Counted from the first letter of the stretch, positions 54,072-63,873 are shown. The stretch is 64,000 bases of DNA from Anaerobacillus alkalidiazotrophicus (GCF_001866055.1 NZ_MLQS01000018.1:2502-66501), one strand, 5' to 3'. The notes: generated from the sequence alone by a model not told the origin. Numbers and translations are program-made.

Positions 54072-55898
54072 GTGGTTGAAGCGATTTTAAAAATTTTTAT
54101 AAGTGAACAGCAGGCTCAATCTATTTTATCAAATTCATTGATTGAATTTATTTTTATGGTCTTATTTGTAGGGTTTGCATTTGCTGTTGTCAGTCATTTT
54201 ATTTTGTATAGCAGATTAAGAAGAGTACGTGATTTCATTAGTTCAACAAATTCATTAGACATTGATCCTTTGAATAAATTTCAAGGAGAATTTGAACAAA
54301 AGAAAAAAAGTGAAAAAGTAAAAGTAGAAACTTTTGTTCAAAAGAAGTTTTCAAGTTGGCGAATGTTAAATGTACCGGTTGTTAGTCTCATTAAAATCAT
54401 CCAGATGACTGTATCTGTTTTTATTTTAGTTGGTGTATTAGGGACATTTATTGGTCTTGCAATGTCACTAGGTAGTATCGATTCAACAGGAGATCAGTTA
54501 GTAGAAAACGTGGCACTTGTACTATCTGGAATAGATGTAGCATTTTATACGAGTATTGCAGGTATGGGACTATCGTTAATCATGACAATTCTCACAAAAA
54601 TAGTAAACACCGAATATATGTTAACGGACATAATGTTAAAAACAGAGTCTTATTTAGAAGAACAAGAACAAGATGAGATGGGTCGGCTTATCAAAGTTTC
54701 AGAAACGATTAATACCTCAATTGTTGAGCTTCGACAAACAAATGAAGAAGCATTAGGTAACATTGTAGAATCTTTCAAAGGTTTTCAAGAGTATACAGTT
54801 GGTTTGCAGCAATCAGCACGTGATTTAGCGAAATTTAATGATGGTTTAACGGAAAATTTGAGAGACTTCAATGTGCTTTTTCACAGTGTAAAAAAAGTAA
54901 CTGAAGGTTTTGATAGTGGTGTCACTAAGCTAAATAAGAATTTTGATCAATTATTCTCTTATTTTTACAAGATGGATCAAAGAAACGAAAAAATGACGGC
55001 TGCTTTTACTGAAACATATAAAAAAGTTTCAGACCTTACAAACTCTCAAACAGAAACGTTGAATGAATTTCAAACTTCTGTTAGTGATTTGAAAGACTTC
55101 TTCTCAACTATTTCTGAAAGGCAAGAAGCCATGTATGGTGCATTTGAGAGAATGAATGTGCAGAGCGATAATCTAGTAAAATTAATGAAAGAAAACAATC
55201 GGCAATTTAAAGGAATTTTTGGAGATGATCTAAGTTCAAAACTATTAGGAATTACTACTTATTTAAAAGAACTTAGAAAAGATTTTGATCGGCTAGGCAC
55301 CTCGATTGTCAGACTGCCTGAAGCATTAGATATGATAAATAGAGCTCAGGAAGAATATAAAAGTCTATTATCAGGACGTTTTGATGAATTGAAGCAATTT
55401 AATCAAGACTTCAGTAATCATCTGAAAGTTCATACCGTTGATTCTCAAACTTTTGAAAAAAATTTGAATGATGCGTCACGCTCATATGAGCAGATAGGTA
55501 TAAAAAATCAACAGTTACTAAATGAAATTAATCGTACAATTACACAGATAACTGATTCATTCAATCATCGAGAAAATCAAATTGAGGCAAGTGTTGGTGT
55601 TCTTAAAGATACCCTTTCTAGATATGTCGCTAATTTAGAGGGAACTCTTGGCGATAAGCTGGATAAAGTAAGTAGAAATATTGGCGACTATGTGGTTGAT
55701 ATGAATGACGCCGTTAAAAAAGAGTTTAAACAATTAGGGGAAATAACAACAGAAAATCAACAAAGAAATAGTCGCTATACTCAGCAAACGATCAATGATT
55801 TAAATCAAGAAATACAAAACTTAAATCGTAATCTTCATGCCTTTGCTCAAGAAGCAGTGAGACAAAGTCAACGAATAAGGGTTGGAAGCAATGAATAA
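54072..55898 (+). CDS. ZorA-like MotA/TolQ/ExbB-family proton-channel protein with long coiled-coil tail
   Basis: A 608-residue protein. TM1 lies at about residues 24-46, then a cytoplasmic linker (FVQKKFSSWRMLNVPVVSLI), TM2 and TM3 at about 110-133 and 150-180 with VLGTFIGLAM and VALVLSGIDVAFYTSIAGMG, the MotA/TolQ/ExbB proton-channel signature. About 420 residues of near-continuous coiled coil follow. A motor unit with a very long cytoplasmic tail is the hallmark of ZorA in Zorya anti-phage systems. The start is GTG after GGGGGGAAATTTA. It overlaps the ZorB-like gene by eight bases. No ZorC, ZorD or ZorE gene follows. Confidence 0.82.
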   Translation: MVEAILKIFISEQQAQSILSNSLIEFIFMVLFVGFAFAVVSHFILYSRLRRVRDFISSTNSLDIDPLNKFQGEFEQKKKSEKVKVETFVQKKFSSWRMLNVPVVSLIKIIQMTVSVFILVGVLGTFIGLAMSLGSIDSTGDQLVENVALVLSGIDVAFYTSIAGMGLSLIMTILTKIVNTEYMLTDIMLKTESYLEEQEQDEMGRLIKVSETINTSIVELRQTNEEALGNIVESFKGFQEYTVGLQQSARDLAKFNDGLTENLRDFNVLFHSVKKVTEGFDSGVTKLNKNFDQLFSYFYKMDQRNEKMTAAFTETYKKVSDLTNSQTETLNEFQTSVSDLKDFFSTISERQEAMYGAFERMNVQSDNLVKLMKENNRQFKGIFGDDLSSKLLGITTYLKELRKDFDRLGTSIVRLPEALDMINRAQEEYKSLLSGRFDELKQFNQDFSNHLKVHTVDSQTFEKNLNDASRSYEQIGIKNQQLLNEINRTITQITDSFNHRENQIEASVGVLKDTLSRYVANLEGTLGDKLDKVSRNIGDYVVDMNDAVKKEFKQLGEITTENQQRNSRYTQQTINDLNQEIQNLNRNLHAFAQEAVRQSQRIRVGSNE

Positions 55899-56586
55899 TA
55901 AATATAGAAAGTTATTTAAAGGTGAGCAGGAGGAAGGTCATTTCTGGCCGTCATTCACAGATTTGTTAACGGTGATCTTACTTTGTTTTATCTTAATCTT
56001 TATCATTATGATGGTCATAAAATCATTTCAAATAGAGGAGATGAAACGAACCATCGATCAAATAATGGGTGTTAGAGTAGATCTAATTAACGATTTAAAT
56101 GAAGAATTTAATGATTCTAGTCTCGGAATTGAGATCGACGAAAAAACAGGTGCGATGATCTTTAGTACGGATATTTTGTTTGAATTTGATGCAGCTGTGT
56201 TAAAGCCAGAGGGGTATGTATTTTTAGATGAGTTTGTCCCGACCTATGTAGATGTACTGTTAGAACGAGGTTATGAAGACTATATTTCAGAAATAATTAT
56301 CGAAGGTCACGCCGATCAAATTGGTGACTATTTGTACAATTTAGAACTATCCCAGCAAAGGGCTTTTAGTGTGGCCGAATATATTTTAAGTAGCGATTTC
56401 CCATATCAAAATATCCAGAACCATTTAAAAGAAAAATTAACGGTAAACGGAAGGTCTTATACTGATGGACGAACAGATGGAGCCGGAAACTATAGTCACC
56501 AAGCCTCTAGACGAGTGGAGTTTAAATTCCGTTTAAAAGACCAAGAAATTTTAGAAAAAACACGCGAGTTGCTCGGTGGAAAGTAG
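55891..56586 (+). CDS. ZorB-like MotB/OmpA-family stator protein
   Basis: A protein of about 231 residues. A short cytoplasmic N-terminus leads to HFWPSFTDLLTVILLCFILI, one membrane helix carrying the proton-relay Asp (D24), then a linker. An OmpA-like peptidoglycan-binding domain (about residues 85-220) contains IIEGHADQIGDYLYNLELSQ and ASRRVEFKFR. The PSxTDL motif and partner gene match the ZorB type. A terminator lies at 56626-56664. Confidence 0.85.
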   Translation: MNNKYRKLFKGEQEEGHFWPSFTDLLTVILLCFILIFIIMMVIKSFQIEEMKRTIDQIMGVRVDLINDLNEEFNDSSLGIEIDEKTGAMIFSTDILFEFDAAVLKPEGYVFLDEFVPTYVDVLLERGYEDYISEIIIEGHADQIGDYLYNLELSQQRAFSVAEYILSSDFPYQNIQNHLKEKLTVNGRSYTDGRTDGAGNYSHQASRRVEFKFRLKDQEILEKTRELLGGK

Positions 56587-56625
56587 TGTATATTATACCT
56601 TTGCGACACAGTTTAATCTTTAAAA

Positions 56626-56664
56626 AAAGACACAGTTTTTCAGTAGAATGTGAAACTGTGTCTT
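56626..56664 (+). terminator. Terminator of the ZorAB-like pair
   Basis: AAGACACAGTTTTTC...GAAACTGTGTCTT hairpin followed by T residues, so the pair is a complete two-gene unit. Confidence 0.85.
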
Positions 56665-56670
56665 TTTCTC

Positions 56671-56903
56671 ATTATCAGAATTTATAAATTTCTAACTTGG
56701 AAACTGTCTAGCGCTAGCAGCCTACCAGCTCGGTCACTTCAGTCAAGTTTCTGACTTCAATGGCTTCTTGAATTCCTTCTCTGAAGATGCTTCATGCTGC
56801 TTTGCTCCTGCGGTTACTCGTCGCACGGAAAACAATTGCTCTTGAGCAAACGGAGTGGCACAGGAGCAGCTGCTCGTGACCAAGGCGCCTTGCGTTTTTC
56901 TTG
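56671..56903 (+). repeat. Family E intergenic repeat, right of the ZorAB-like genes
   Basis: Forward copy with the standard ends and a shortened middle. It is followed at 57120-57320 by fragments of the family F / TTCCGTTATT-CTCTGTCC repeat. Confidence 0.8.
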
Positions 56904-57122
56904 TTTGAGAATGCAAAATAATGTAACTTTACATTGGGGAAATTTAGTATAAGTAATTGAACCATTGTTTGTATAACATAAATTGACACCTGATATCAAT
57001 TCGGAAACATTAAAAATACTCAAAATTAAACAAGAAAATATAGTTGAGAATGTGTTTGAATTTTTATTTGAAGTGATATTCGATAATGGAGAGAAGATAA
57101 AAATACGTAATTAGAGTGGATT

Positions 57123-57316
57123 TTTATTAAGCGGACCCTAGTTCCGTTATTCCTGTCAAAATAAGAGATTTAAGATCTACGCGGACTCACTTTCCGTTAT
57201 TTAGTACTAAAACTAGTGATTTCTTGTGATTTAAGTTAAATAAGGGATTCTCTGTCCGAAAGGTATAATAAATTGGGTGAATTACTAGAAATAGCGGATT
57301 CTCTGTCCTCTACATA
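57123..57316. repeat. Tandem F-like repeat fragments
   Basis: GCGGAC..C..TTCCGTTATT occurs twice and GGATTCTCTGTCC twice within 190 bp, in an arrangement that suggests nested or tandem copies of a short inverted-repeat element. Confidence 0.5.
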
Positions 57317-57327
57317 ATTGATTTTAC

Positions 57328-57975
57328 TTAAATTTTTAGAACATAAGTCCGAGCACGCTCCTTGCCGCTTGCTATACATAATATTTGTAATTTAACTAGT
57401 TTGTGTAGGATACGTCGAGCGTGCCGATCACTTATCCTTAAATGATTAGCAACCTCGAGTGGAGTAATTGGACGTAGCAACCGTCTTGCAAATCTCACAA
57501 CCTCTGATTCAAGCCAAGATAAATTTAAAGGGATATCATTAGAGAGGAATTTGCCTATAAATGCAAGTATAAGCTGTTGACATTGTTTTGGCTCTTCTTT
57601 AATAGATAAAAAAGCTATAGGTAAAATTGTCCATCCCTCTAATGCCAATAAAGAATGGCGCCAACATAAATCCTTAAATCGTGTTACATCCAGGTCTCTA
57701 GCATGAGGTCCGTATCCTTGAATTTCTATGCACCCTTTTGCACCTAAAGGCATATATGCAAGATCTAAGTATCGGTAACGATTATTGAAATCACGCACCT
57801 CCCATTCAGGGTATAAATGATCAAAATTCCCAACAGTTGGGAACCAGATTGATCGTAAAAATTCCAACGTACCAAAGCCAAGCCCATTTTCAAGTAGCTC
57901 ACGTCTTCTATGATTTTGTTCTTCGGCAAGATTAGTTTGTAGCCACTCTTCGTACTTTTGATCAAATTTCGACAC
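57328..57975 (-). CDS. Nuclease-like domain plus winged-helix protein
   Basis: A 215-residue protein. The middle part, RYLDLAYMPLGAKGCIEIQG followed by YGPHARD, has the Asp and ExQ spacing of Vsr/DUF559-like PD-(D/E)xK nucleases. The C-terminus (TPLEVANHLRISDRHARRIL) is a helix-turn-helix. Related proteins are common in Bacillales, often labelled DNA-binding response regulator, although no receiver domain is present. The usual IEID is IEIQ here. The start is GTG after AAAGGAAGTTGTTTA. It converges on the ZorAB-like pair. Confidence 0.65.
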   Translation of the reverse strand: MSKFDQKYEEWLQTNLAEEQNHRRRELLENGLGFGTLEFLRSIWFPTVGNFDHLYPEWEVRDFNNRYRYLDLAYMPLGAKGCIEIQGYGPHARDLDVTRFKDLCWRHSLLALEGWTILPIAFLSIKEEPKQCQQLILAFIGKFLSNDIPLNLSWLESEVVRFARRLLRPITPLEVANHLRISDRHARRILHKLVKLQILCIASGKERARTYVLKI

Positions 57976-58596
57976 TAAACAACTTCCTTTCTAAAATACA
58001 TTTTATTAATAAAGTCAGTTACATGTATGTCATAATTGAGTACACCCTCCACTAAGATATTATATTTTGTTACATCTAGCTAGATATTGATTTGTGATCT
58101 CATTTTTAACTTCACTCAGTTAGAAAAACTTCGTAAATAAAAACTATCAGTTTTAAAACTTGGTGAAATATGTAAACAACTAACATGATCCTAGCCTGAC
58201 TTTATTAAAAAAAGTATAAGATGACTTATGAAAATTCGCAATAACTATAAATAGAATAATTTGAGTACATACTAAAACACTTTTAATACAAGAGTACACA
58301 ATATATTAATCAAGAAGTGTTGTTACTTTATAAACTCAAGATCACTTGCTTATACCAGAATAACAAAGAATAATAATAGGTGAAGAAAGAAAGTCCTACT
58401 ATTATTTTAACTTTAGAACAACATTTCAAATTTTCTTATAAAAAATCTATATATATTGAAATGACATTCTAATTTATTGAGAAAGTATTTTATTTATGAG
58501 TTTGATTGTATATGATAATAGTAGATTTGTTTTAAACGACGAAATAAGGAGATGAGCTATTAACATTACTACTTTGGATTGAAAGAAGGGAATACG
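57976..58596. other. AT-rich spacer of about 620 bp
   Basis: No ORF with a credible start, no repeat copy and no stable hairpin noticed. It must contain divergent promoters for the flanking genes. Confidence 0.5.
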
Positions 58597-59538
58597 TTGT
58601 ATAGTTTATTAGAAGTTGTTGCAAAGATTTTACCAATTATCTTGTTACTAGTGTTAGGGAACGTACTACAAAAAATTCAGTTTTTCAAAGACAGTACAAT
58701 TAATGATTTTAAAAAATTAGTTGTAAATTTCACCCTACCAGCTTTGCTTTTTTTAGCCTTTTTAGACACGGAATTTGAAAGTAGTTATATTATTATCGTA
58801 GTAGTAATGTTTATTGCATGTGTATTAATGCTTATTGTAGGGATCTTCTACAAAAAACTATTAAAATCTGATAATAGGTACGTATCAACTGTTTTTACTA
58901 GTTTTGAAAATGGGATGATTGGGTATCCGTTATTTGTTACTGTTTATGGATCGGCCAGTTTGTACAAGATTGCCGTTATTGACATCGGACACATTTTATT
59001 TGTCTTTTTAATTCTTGTTAATTACCTACAAAAATTAAATGGGAAGACTTCATCCTTTAAAGAGCTTTTGTTATCATTTTTCAAATCACCAATCATTATG
59101 GCGGTACTGCTTGGTATTCTATTTTCTACTACAGGTTCTGCACAATTAATGATGAATTTTCAATTTTCATATTCAATCATAGAATTATTAACTATCGTTG
59201 GAAGCTTAACTGTCCCATTAATATGTATTGTTATTGGATATGAGCTGAAACTAGATTTTAAAAATATAAGTAAACCATTTGGCTTAGTTTTAATAAGAAT
59301 GTCTACCTTATTGGTTTTAGCATTTTTACTAAATACATTTATTATTGACGGTCTATTACAACTTGATAAAGAATTTCAAATTGCCTTATATTTAACGTTT
59401 TTACTCCCACCAGCTTTTGCTATTCCGATCTTTATGGACGATAAGTCAGGTAAGAACAAGCAACTTATTTTAAATATGATTTCGATTAATATTTTGTTAA
59501 CAATTGTTGCCTTTTTAATCTTAGTAACGGTTATTTAA
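58597..59538 (+). CDS. AEC-family (auxin efflux carrier-like) permease
   Basis: About 313 residues with ten membrane segments in two halves of five. NFTLPALLFLAFLDTEFESS and FENGMIGYPLFVTVYGSA are typical of AEC transporters, whose bacterial members carry malate or other carboxylates. TTG at 58597 lies seven bases after AAGAAGGG. An in-frame TTG at 58579 has no ribosome binding site. The substrate is unknown. A terminator follows. Confidence 0.85.
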   Translation: MYSLLEVVAKILPIILLLVLGNVLQKIQFFKDSTINDFKKLVVNFTLPALLFLAFLDTEFESSYIIIVVVMFIACVLMLIVGIFYKKLLKSDNRYVSTVFTSFENGMIGYPLFVTVYGSASLYKIAVIDIGHILFVFLILVNYLQKLNGKTSSFKELLLSFFKSPIIMAVLLGILFSTTGSAQLMMNFQFSYSIIELLTIVGSLTVPLICIVIGYELKLDFKNISKPFGLVLIRMSTLLVLAFLLNTFIIDGLLQLDKEFQIALYLTFLLPPAFAIPIFMDDKSGKNKQLILNMISINILLTIVAFLILVTVI

Positions 59539-59583
59539 TAATTTTATTTCAAATGCAAAAGTAGCTTTGAATAATCCTGGATA

Positions 59584-59631
59584 AAATGACTCGAGCGCAT
59601 AAAGTACATTTATGACACTCGAGTCATTTTT
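59584..59631 (+). terminator. Terminator of the AEC gene
   Basis: AAAATGACTCGAG...CTCGAGTCATTTTTT hairpin. Confidence 0.9.
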
Positions 59632-59640
59632 TGTTTAAAG

Positions 59641-59697
59641 ATAAGAAATTATAAATTTCGGCTCTTGGAAACTGTCTAGCTTCAACGCTTTTCTTGA
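59641..59697 (+). repeat. Family E remnant
   Basis: GAAATTATAAATTTCGGCTC, TTGGAAACTGTCTAGCTTC and CGCTTTTCTTG joined with the middle missing. Confidence 0.55.
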
Positions 59698-59774
59698 GTA
59701 TGGACACTAGTGTCACATTTGTTATAAAGAAAAATTATTTAGAGTTAGAAGGATGTATCGTTTCAGCTCTTATG

Positions 59775-59857
59775 AGGTCGTGCACTTTATATAGAATAAC
59801 TAACAATTAGGGGACGAAGGAAAATCCCCACTGATTTAAATTTTAACCTTTATAATG
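59775..59857 (-). repeat. Family D MITE fragment
   Basis: TATAGAATAACTAACAATTAG, GGGACGAAGGAAAATCCCC, ACTGATTTAAATTTTAACCT and TTAT match one end of D with mismatches. The remaining spacer 59858-60436 is AT-rich, with no gene or known riboswitch seen. Confidence 0.55.
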
Positions 59858-60436
59858 GATTAATAATAATTTTGTTTAAGTATGGAAAAATTAAATTTAT
59901 GATATCAGAGGGATGTTGATTCGTTTTTTTTATTTATATATATTAAATAAGAAGCAAAGCTTAAAGTAAGTTATTGATAAATCTACATACTAGATTATAA
60001 TGGAATTAAATAAAAGTATGTCAAAATCGGTCGAAAGAAGGGTTAAACTGATCATGACATTGAATTTTTTTAGCTTTTGAAGGATAAAAATTTTTCATTC
60101 TTACAGTGTGTTTTTTCTTTGTAATACAAAAATAAAAAATTCTAAATTCTAAATTTTCATTACTTTTAGAAATGGTTTTAAACATAAAAGTGTCTGAAAT
60201 GATGGATTATTCTAATTATTTTTGTTAATATAGGAAGAACTAGCAATATAGGTACTACCTTTTTGGAAAGGGACGCTTTTTGTCCGGGTGGGACAGTGAT
60301 GTCTACCAGTCGTAGTTGATATCGTTTATGTAGGTTAAAGGAAAATGGTTTGTCGATAGAAAGCTACCTTTGTTACCGTAGGCTTTTCTAATTTAACATG
60401 AAAGAAAGAAACGATTTTATAATAGGGGATGATTAA

Positions 60437-63193
60437 ATGATCAATGTTACAGTAGATAACAGTTCTCTTTTGAGGAACGATGTGAGGAAACTTGGGAATA
60501 TCTTAGGTGAAATTCTCGTCCATGAAGGTGGAATTTCATTATTAGAAAAAGTTGAAGCAATAAGGAAGAAGGCAAAAAGCTTAAGAGAAAATTATAATGA
60601 AGAATTATACTTAAGTTTTAAAGAAGAGATTAGTAGTCTTAAGCCACCTGTACGCCAACAAGTTATTCGTGCTTTTTCAATTTATTTTCATCTAGTAAAT
60701 ATTGCCGAACAAAATCATAGGATCCGTCGTCACCGCCAATATCATTTACATGAAAAAGGCTGTGTACAACCAATTTCGATTGAAAGTGCGGTATCTTCTT
60801 TAAAAGAAAATCATTTTTCTGAAGATGTTATTCAAAAAGTTTTAAATGATTTATCAATTGAACTTATTATCACGGCTCATCCAACAGAGGCAACAAAGCG
60901 TACGGTACTTGAAACACAAAAACGCATATCAAAGTTACTTCAGCAATTCGACAATCCGATGTTACTAAAGAAACAAAGAAAAGATTTGGATGAGAGTTTA
61001 TTTAATGAAGTTACTGCTTTATGGCAAACTGATGAATTACGTTATCGCAAGCCAACGGTACTTGATGAAGTTAAAAATGGTCTTTATTATTTTGACGATA
61101 CATTATTTGATGTACTACCAGATATCCATGAAGAGTTAGAAAATCAGCTACAAAGTTATTATCCGTCGCATTCGTGGAAAGTGCCAAACTTTCTATTCTT
61201 CGGTTCTTGGATTGGAGGAGATCGTGATGGAAATCCTAACGTTACGCCAGAAATTACGTGGGAAACATTAAAACTTCAACGGAAATTAGTGTTAAAAAAA
61301 TATAAAGAAGCAGCCACTGAGTTAATGAAACGTTTTAGTCAAGCAAGTTCTCGAGTATCAATAAGTGAAGAGTTAATTCAGTCTGTGAAACAAGATGAGC
61401 AATTATATCTAGAGCCTGGAGAAGCTTGGCCAATTAAGAACGAGATTTATCGACGTAAGTTTGCTGTAATTCTTAAACGTTTACGAAACGTTGGAAACAC
61501 AAAAATTGGTTATCGTTCAGCAGAAGAATTATTGAAAGATCTTGTAATGATTAAAGAAAGTGCTGAAAAACATCAGCCTGCAAATAATAAACTAAAAAAG
61601 ATTCGAAAACTAATTCGTCAAGTTGAGTTATTCGGCTTCCATCTAGCTACACTTGATATTAGAAACCATAGTGGGGAACATGAAACAGCCGTAACTGAAA
61701 TTTTAAAAGTTGTTAACATAACTGATGATTATTCTGCCCTATCTGAGAATGAGAAGGTTGCAGTTCTTGAGAAAGTATTAGGTGAACCAAGACCACTATT
61801 ATTAGTGGAAGAAGATTATTCTGAAGAAACACAAGAAGTATTAAACGTATTCCAAATGATTAAAAAAGCTCATTCTGAATTTGGAAGTCGCTCGATAGAA
61901 GTATACTTAGTTAGTATGACTCAATCAGCAAGTGACCTACTTGAAGTACTTGTTCTAGCAAAAGAGGCTGGTATCTATCGTTTACATGCAGATGGGACAG
62001 TTGAAAGTCATTTACATGTAGCGCCATTACTTGAAACAGTTGATGACTTAATTGCAGGTCCTGGTATTATGAAAACATTATTCGAAATGGATGTTTATCG
62101 TAATCACATTACTGAAAGAGGAAATCACCAAGAAATCATGCTTGGTTATTCAGATGGAAGTAAAGACGGCGGAACATTAACAGCAAATTGGAAGCTTTTC
62201 AAAGCTCAGAAAGAAATCCATGATATGGCTAAAGAATTTAATATTAAATTGAAATTCTTCCATGGACGTGGAGGTTCATTAGGACGTGGAGGCGGACCTC
62301 TTAACCGTAGTATTTTATCGCAACCTGCTGAAACGCTAGGGGACGGAGTGAAAATAACTGAGCAAGGTGAAGTTCTATCTTCACGTTATTTATTAGAAGA
62401 TATTGCTTATCGAAATCTAGAACAGGCAGCCTCAGCATTATTAGAAGCTTCTGCAAATGCTTCGAAAAATTTATTACAAGGCTATGTACGTGAAAAGTCT
62501 TGGGAAGATGCGATGGAAGAAGCTTCAAAATATGCATTAACAAAATATCAATCGCTTGTCTTTGGAGACCCAGATTTCTTAACGTACTTTAAACAAGCGA
62601 CACCTTTAAGAGAGTTAGGAGCCTTAAATATTGGCTCTAGGCCGATGAGTCGTAAGGGAAGCGAACGCTTTGAAGATTTACGCGCGATTCCATGGGTGTT
62701 TGCTTGGACACAGTCTAGACAAATGATCCCTGCTTGGTATGCAGCTGGTACAGGTTTGCAATCTTTCGCAATGCAGAATGATCAGAATTTAAAGCTGCTT
62801 CAGGACATGTATAAGAAATGGCCATTCTTCCAATCAACAATTAATAATCTTCAAATGGCATTAATGAAAGCTGATCTACAGACGGCAAAAGAATATATTA
62901 ATTTAGTTGAGGATAAAGAAATCGCAGAAAGAATTTTCAATGATATTTCAGATGAATACAAAAGAACAAGGGAAATTCTTTTACTAATTACAGGTAATCA
63001 AGAACTTCTTGACCATACACCAACTATCCAAGAATCTGTTCGCAGACGTAATCCTTACGTAGATCCATTGAGCTTCTTACAAGTTCATTTGATCAAAAAC
63101 ATGCGTGAGACAGACGACAACTATGAAGAGCTTCTAACAGAAGTACTACTTTCTATTAGTGGTGTTGCTGCTGGGTTAGTGAATACAGGTTGA
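60437..63193 (+). CDS. ppc: Phosphoenolpyruvate carboxylase
   Basis: A 918-residue enzyme that carboxylates PEP to oxaloacetate to refill the citric-acid cycle. Signature 1 contains the catalytic His in ITAHPTEATKRTVL (about residue 150). The substrate and metal region reads GYSDGSKDGGTLTANW, then FHGRGGSLGRGGGP. The C-terminus ends in the essential NTG. Full length, no damage. ATG follows ATAGGGGATGATTAA. It is monocistronic, with a terminator at 63219-63253. Confidence 0.96.
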   Translation: MINVTVDNSSLLRNDVRKLGNILGEILVHEGGISLLEKVEAIRKKAKSLRENYNEELYLSFKEEISSLKPPVRQQVIRAFSIYFHLVNIAEQNHRIRRHRQYHLHEKGCVQPISIESAVSSLKENHFSEDVIQKVLNDLSIELIITAHPTEATKRTVLETQKRISKLLQQFDNPMLLKKQRKDLDESLFNEVTALWQTDELRYRKPTVLDEVKNGLYYFDDTLFDVLPDIHEELENQLQSYYPSHSWKVPNFLFFGSWIGGDRDGNPNVTPEITWETLKLQRKLVLKKYKEAATELMKRFSQASSRVSISEELIQSVKQDEQLYLEPGEAWPIKNEIYRRKFAVILKRLRNVGNTKIGYRSAEELLKDLVMIKESAEKHQPANNKLKKIRKLIRQVELFGFHLATLDIRNHSGEHETAVTEILKVVNITDDYSALSENEKVAVLEKVLGEPRPLLLVEEDYSEETQEVLNVFQMIKKAHSEFGSRSIEVYLVSMTQSASDLLEVLVLAKEAGIYRLHADGTVESHLHVAPLLETVDDLIAGPGIMKTLFEMDVYRNHITERGNHQEIMLGYSDGSKDGGTLTANWKLFKAQKEIHDMAKEFNIKLKFFHGRGGSLGRGGGPLNRSILSQPAETLGDGVKITEQGEVLSSRYLLEDIAYRNLEQAASALLEASANASKNLLQGYVREKSWEDAMEEASKYALTKYQSLVFGDPDFLTYFKQATPLRELGALNIGSRPMSRKGSERFEDLRAIPWVFAWTQSRQMIPAWYAAGTGLQSFAMQNDQNLKLLQDMYKKWPFFQSTINNLQMALMKADLQTAKEYINLVEDKEIAERIFNDISDEYKRTREILLLITGNQELLDHTPTIQESVRRRNPYVDPLSFLQVHLIKNMRETDDNYEELLTEVLLSISGVAAGLVNTG

Positions 63194-63218
63194 TAATTTC
63201 CATTAAGGTTAGATACGA

Positions 63219-63253
63219 AAATAACAGGACTCATCAAGAGTTCTGTTATTTTT
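63219..63253 (+). terminator. Terminator of ppc
   Basis: AATAACAGGACTC...GAGTTCTGTTATT hairpin with seven T. The spacer to 63579 shows nothing else recognisable. Confidence 0.85.
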
Positions 63254-63579
63254 TTGCCTCAAAAAGGAGCATTAACATTTTAAATCTACCACTATGTACG
63301 AGCTTATCTAATCGATGAATAAATTATATCATTTTATGAATGAGGTTAAATTTTCTTTGTTAAAAAAACTAACTTGAAATATCTGAATATTAATAATTTA
63401 ATCTATAATACAAAATAAGTTAAATAATTGTAATGAGAACGAACCTCTTGCATATCCATATACAGTGTTAGTGGACATGGCTTATGATGAAAAGTTTTTA
63501 ACTAAATAACATTAGTCTTCTAGTATATAACTAACTTTTTGTTAAGAACCTATAAACATTTAGAAAGGGCTGATTACCT

Positions 63580-63873
63580 TTGATTATTGAATTTAAAGAA
63601 CCTCACTCTGAAAAAGAAATAGTAAATAAATTTATCGAACTAATACGACTTAATAAACATGTGAAACTAAATAAATCTAATCCACTTTTAACCTATAATG
63701 TTCGTGAATTTATTAAAACATCAAATATTCACCCCAAAAAACTTACAAAAGCTTTTGAAAGTAAATCCATTATGGATAAACTAAAGGAAGAATTCCCAAT
63801 TGAAGTCATAGAACACCCTCAATTCATAGATTTCCATTGGGTTGATAATCAAGTAGGTTTCTATAATAAGTAG
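63580..63873 (+). CDS. Hypothetical 97-residue protein
   Basis: Soluble, charged protein with LLTYNVREFIKTSNIHPKKL and EVIEHPQFIDFHWVDNQVGF. The start is probably TTG 63580 after AGAAAGGG, with slightly long spacing. No family recognised. Confidence 0.6.
   Translation: MIIEFKEPHSEKEIVNKFIELIRLNKHVKLNKSNPLLTYNVREFIKTSNIHPKKLTKAFESKSIMDKLKEEFPIEVIEHPQFIDFHWVDNQVGFYNK

Noticed and set aside
54072..57975. Complete Zorya system
   Set aside because: Only ZorA- and ZorB-like genes are present. The next gene is on the other strand and is neither ZorC, ZorD helicase nor ZorE nuclease.
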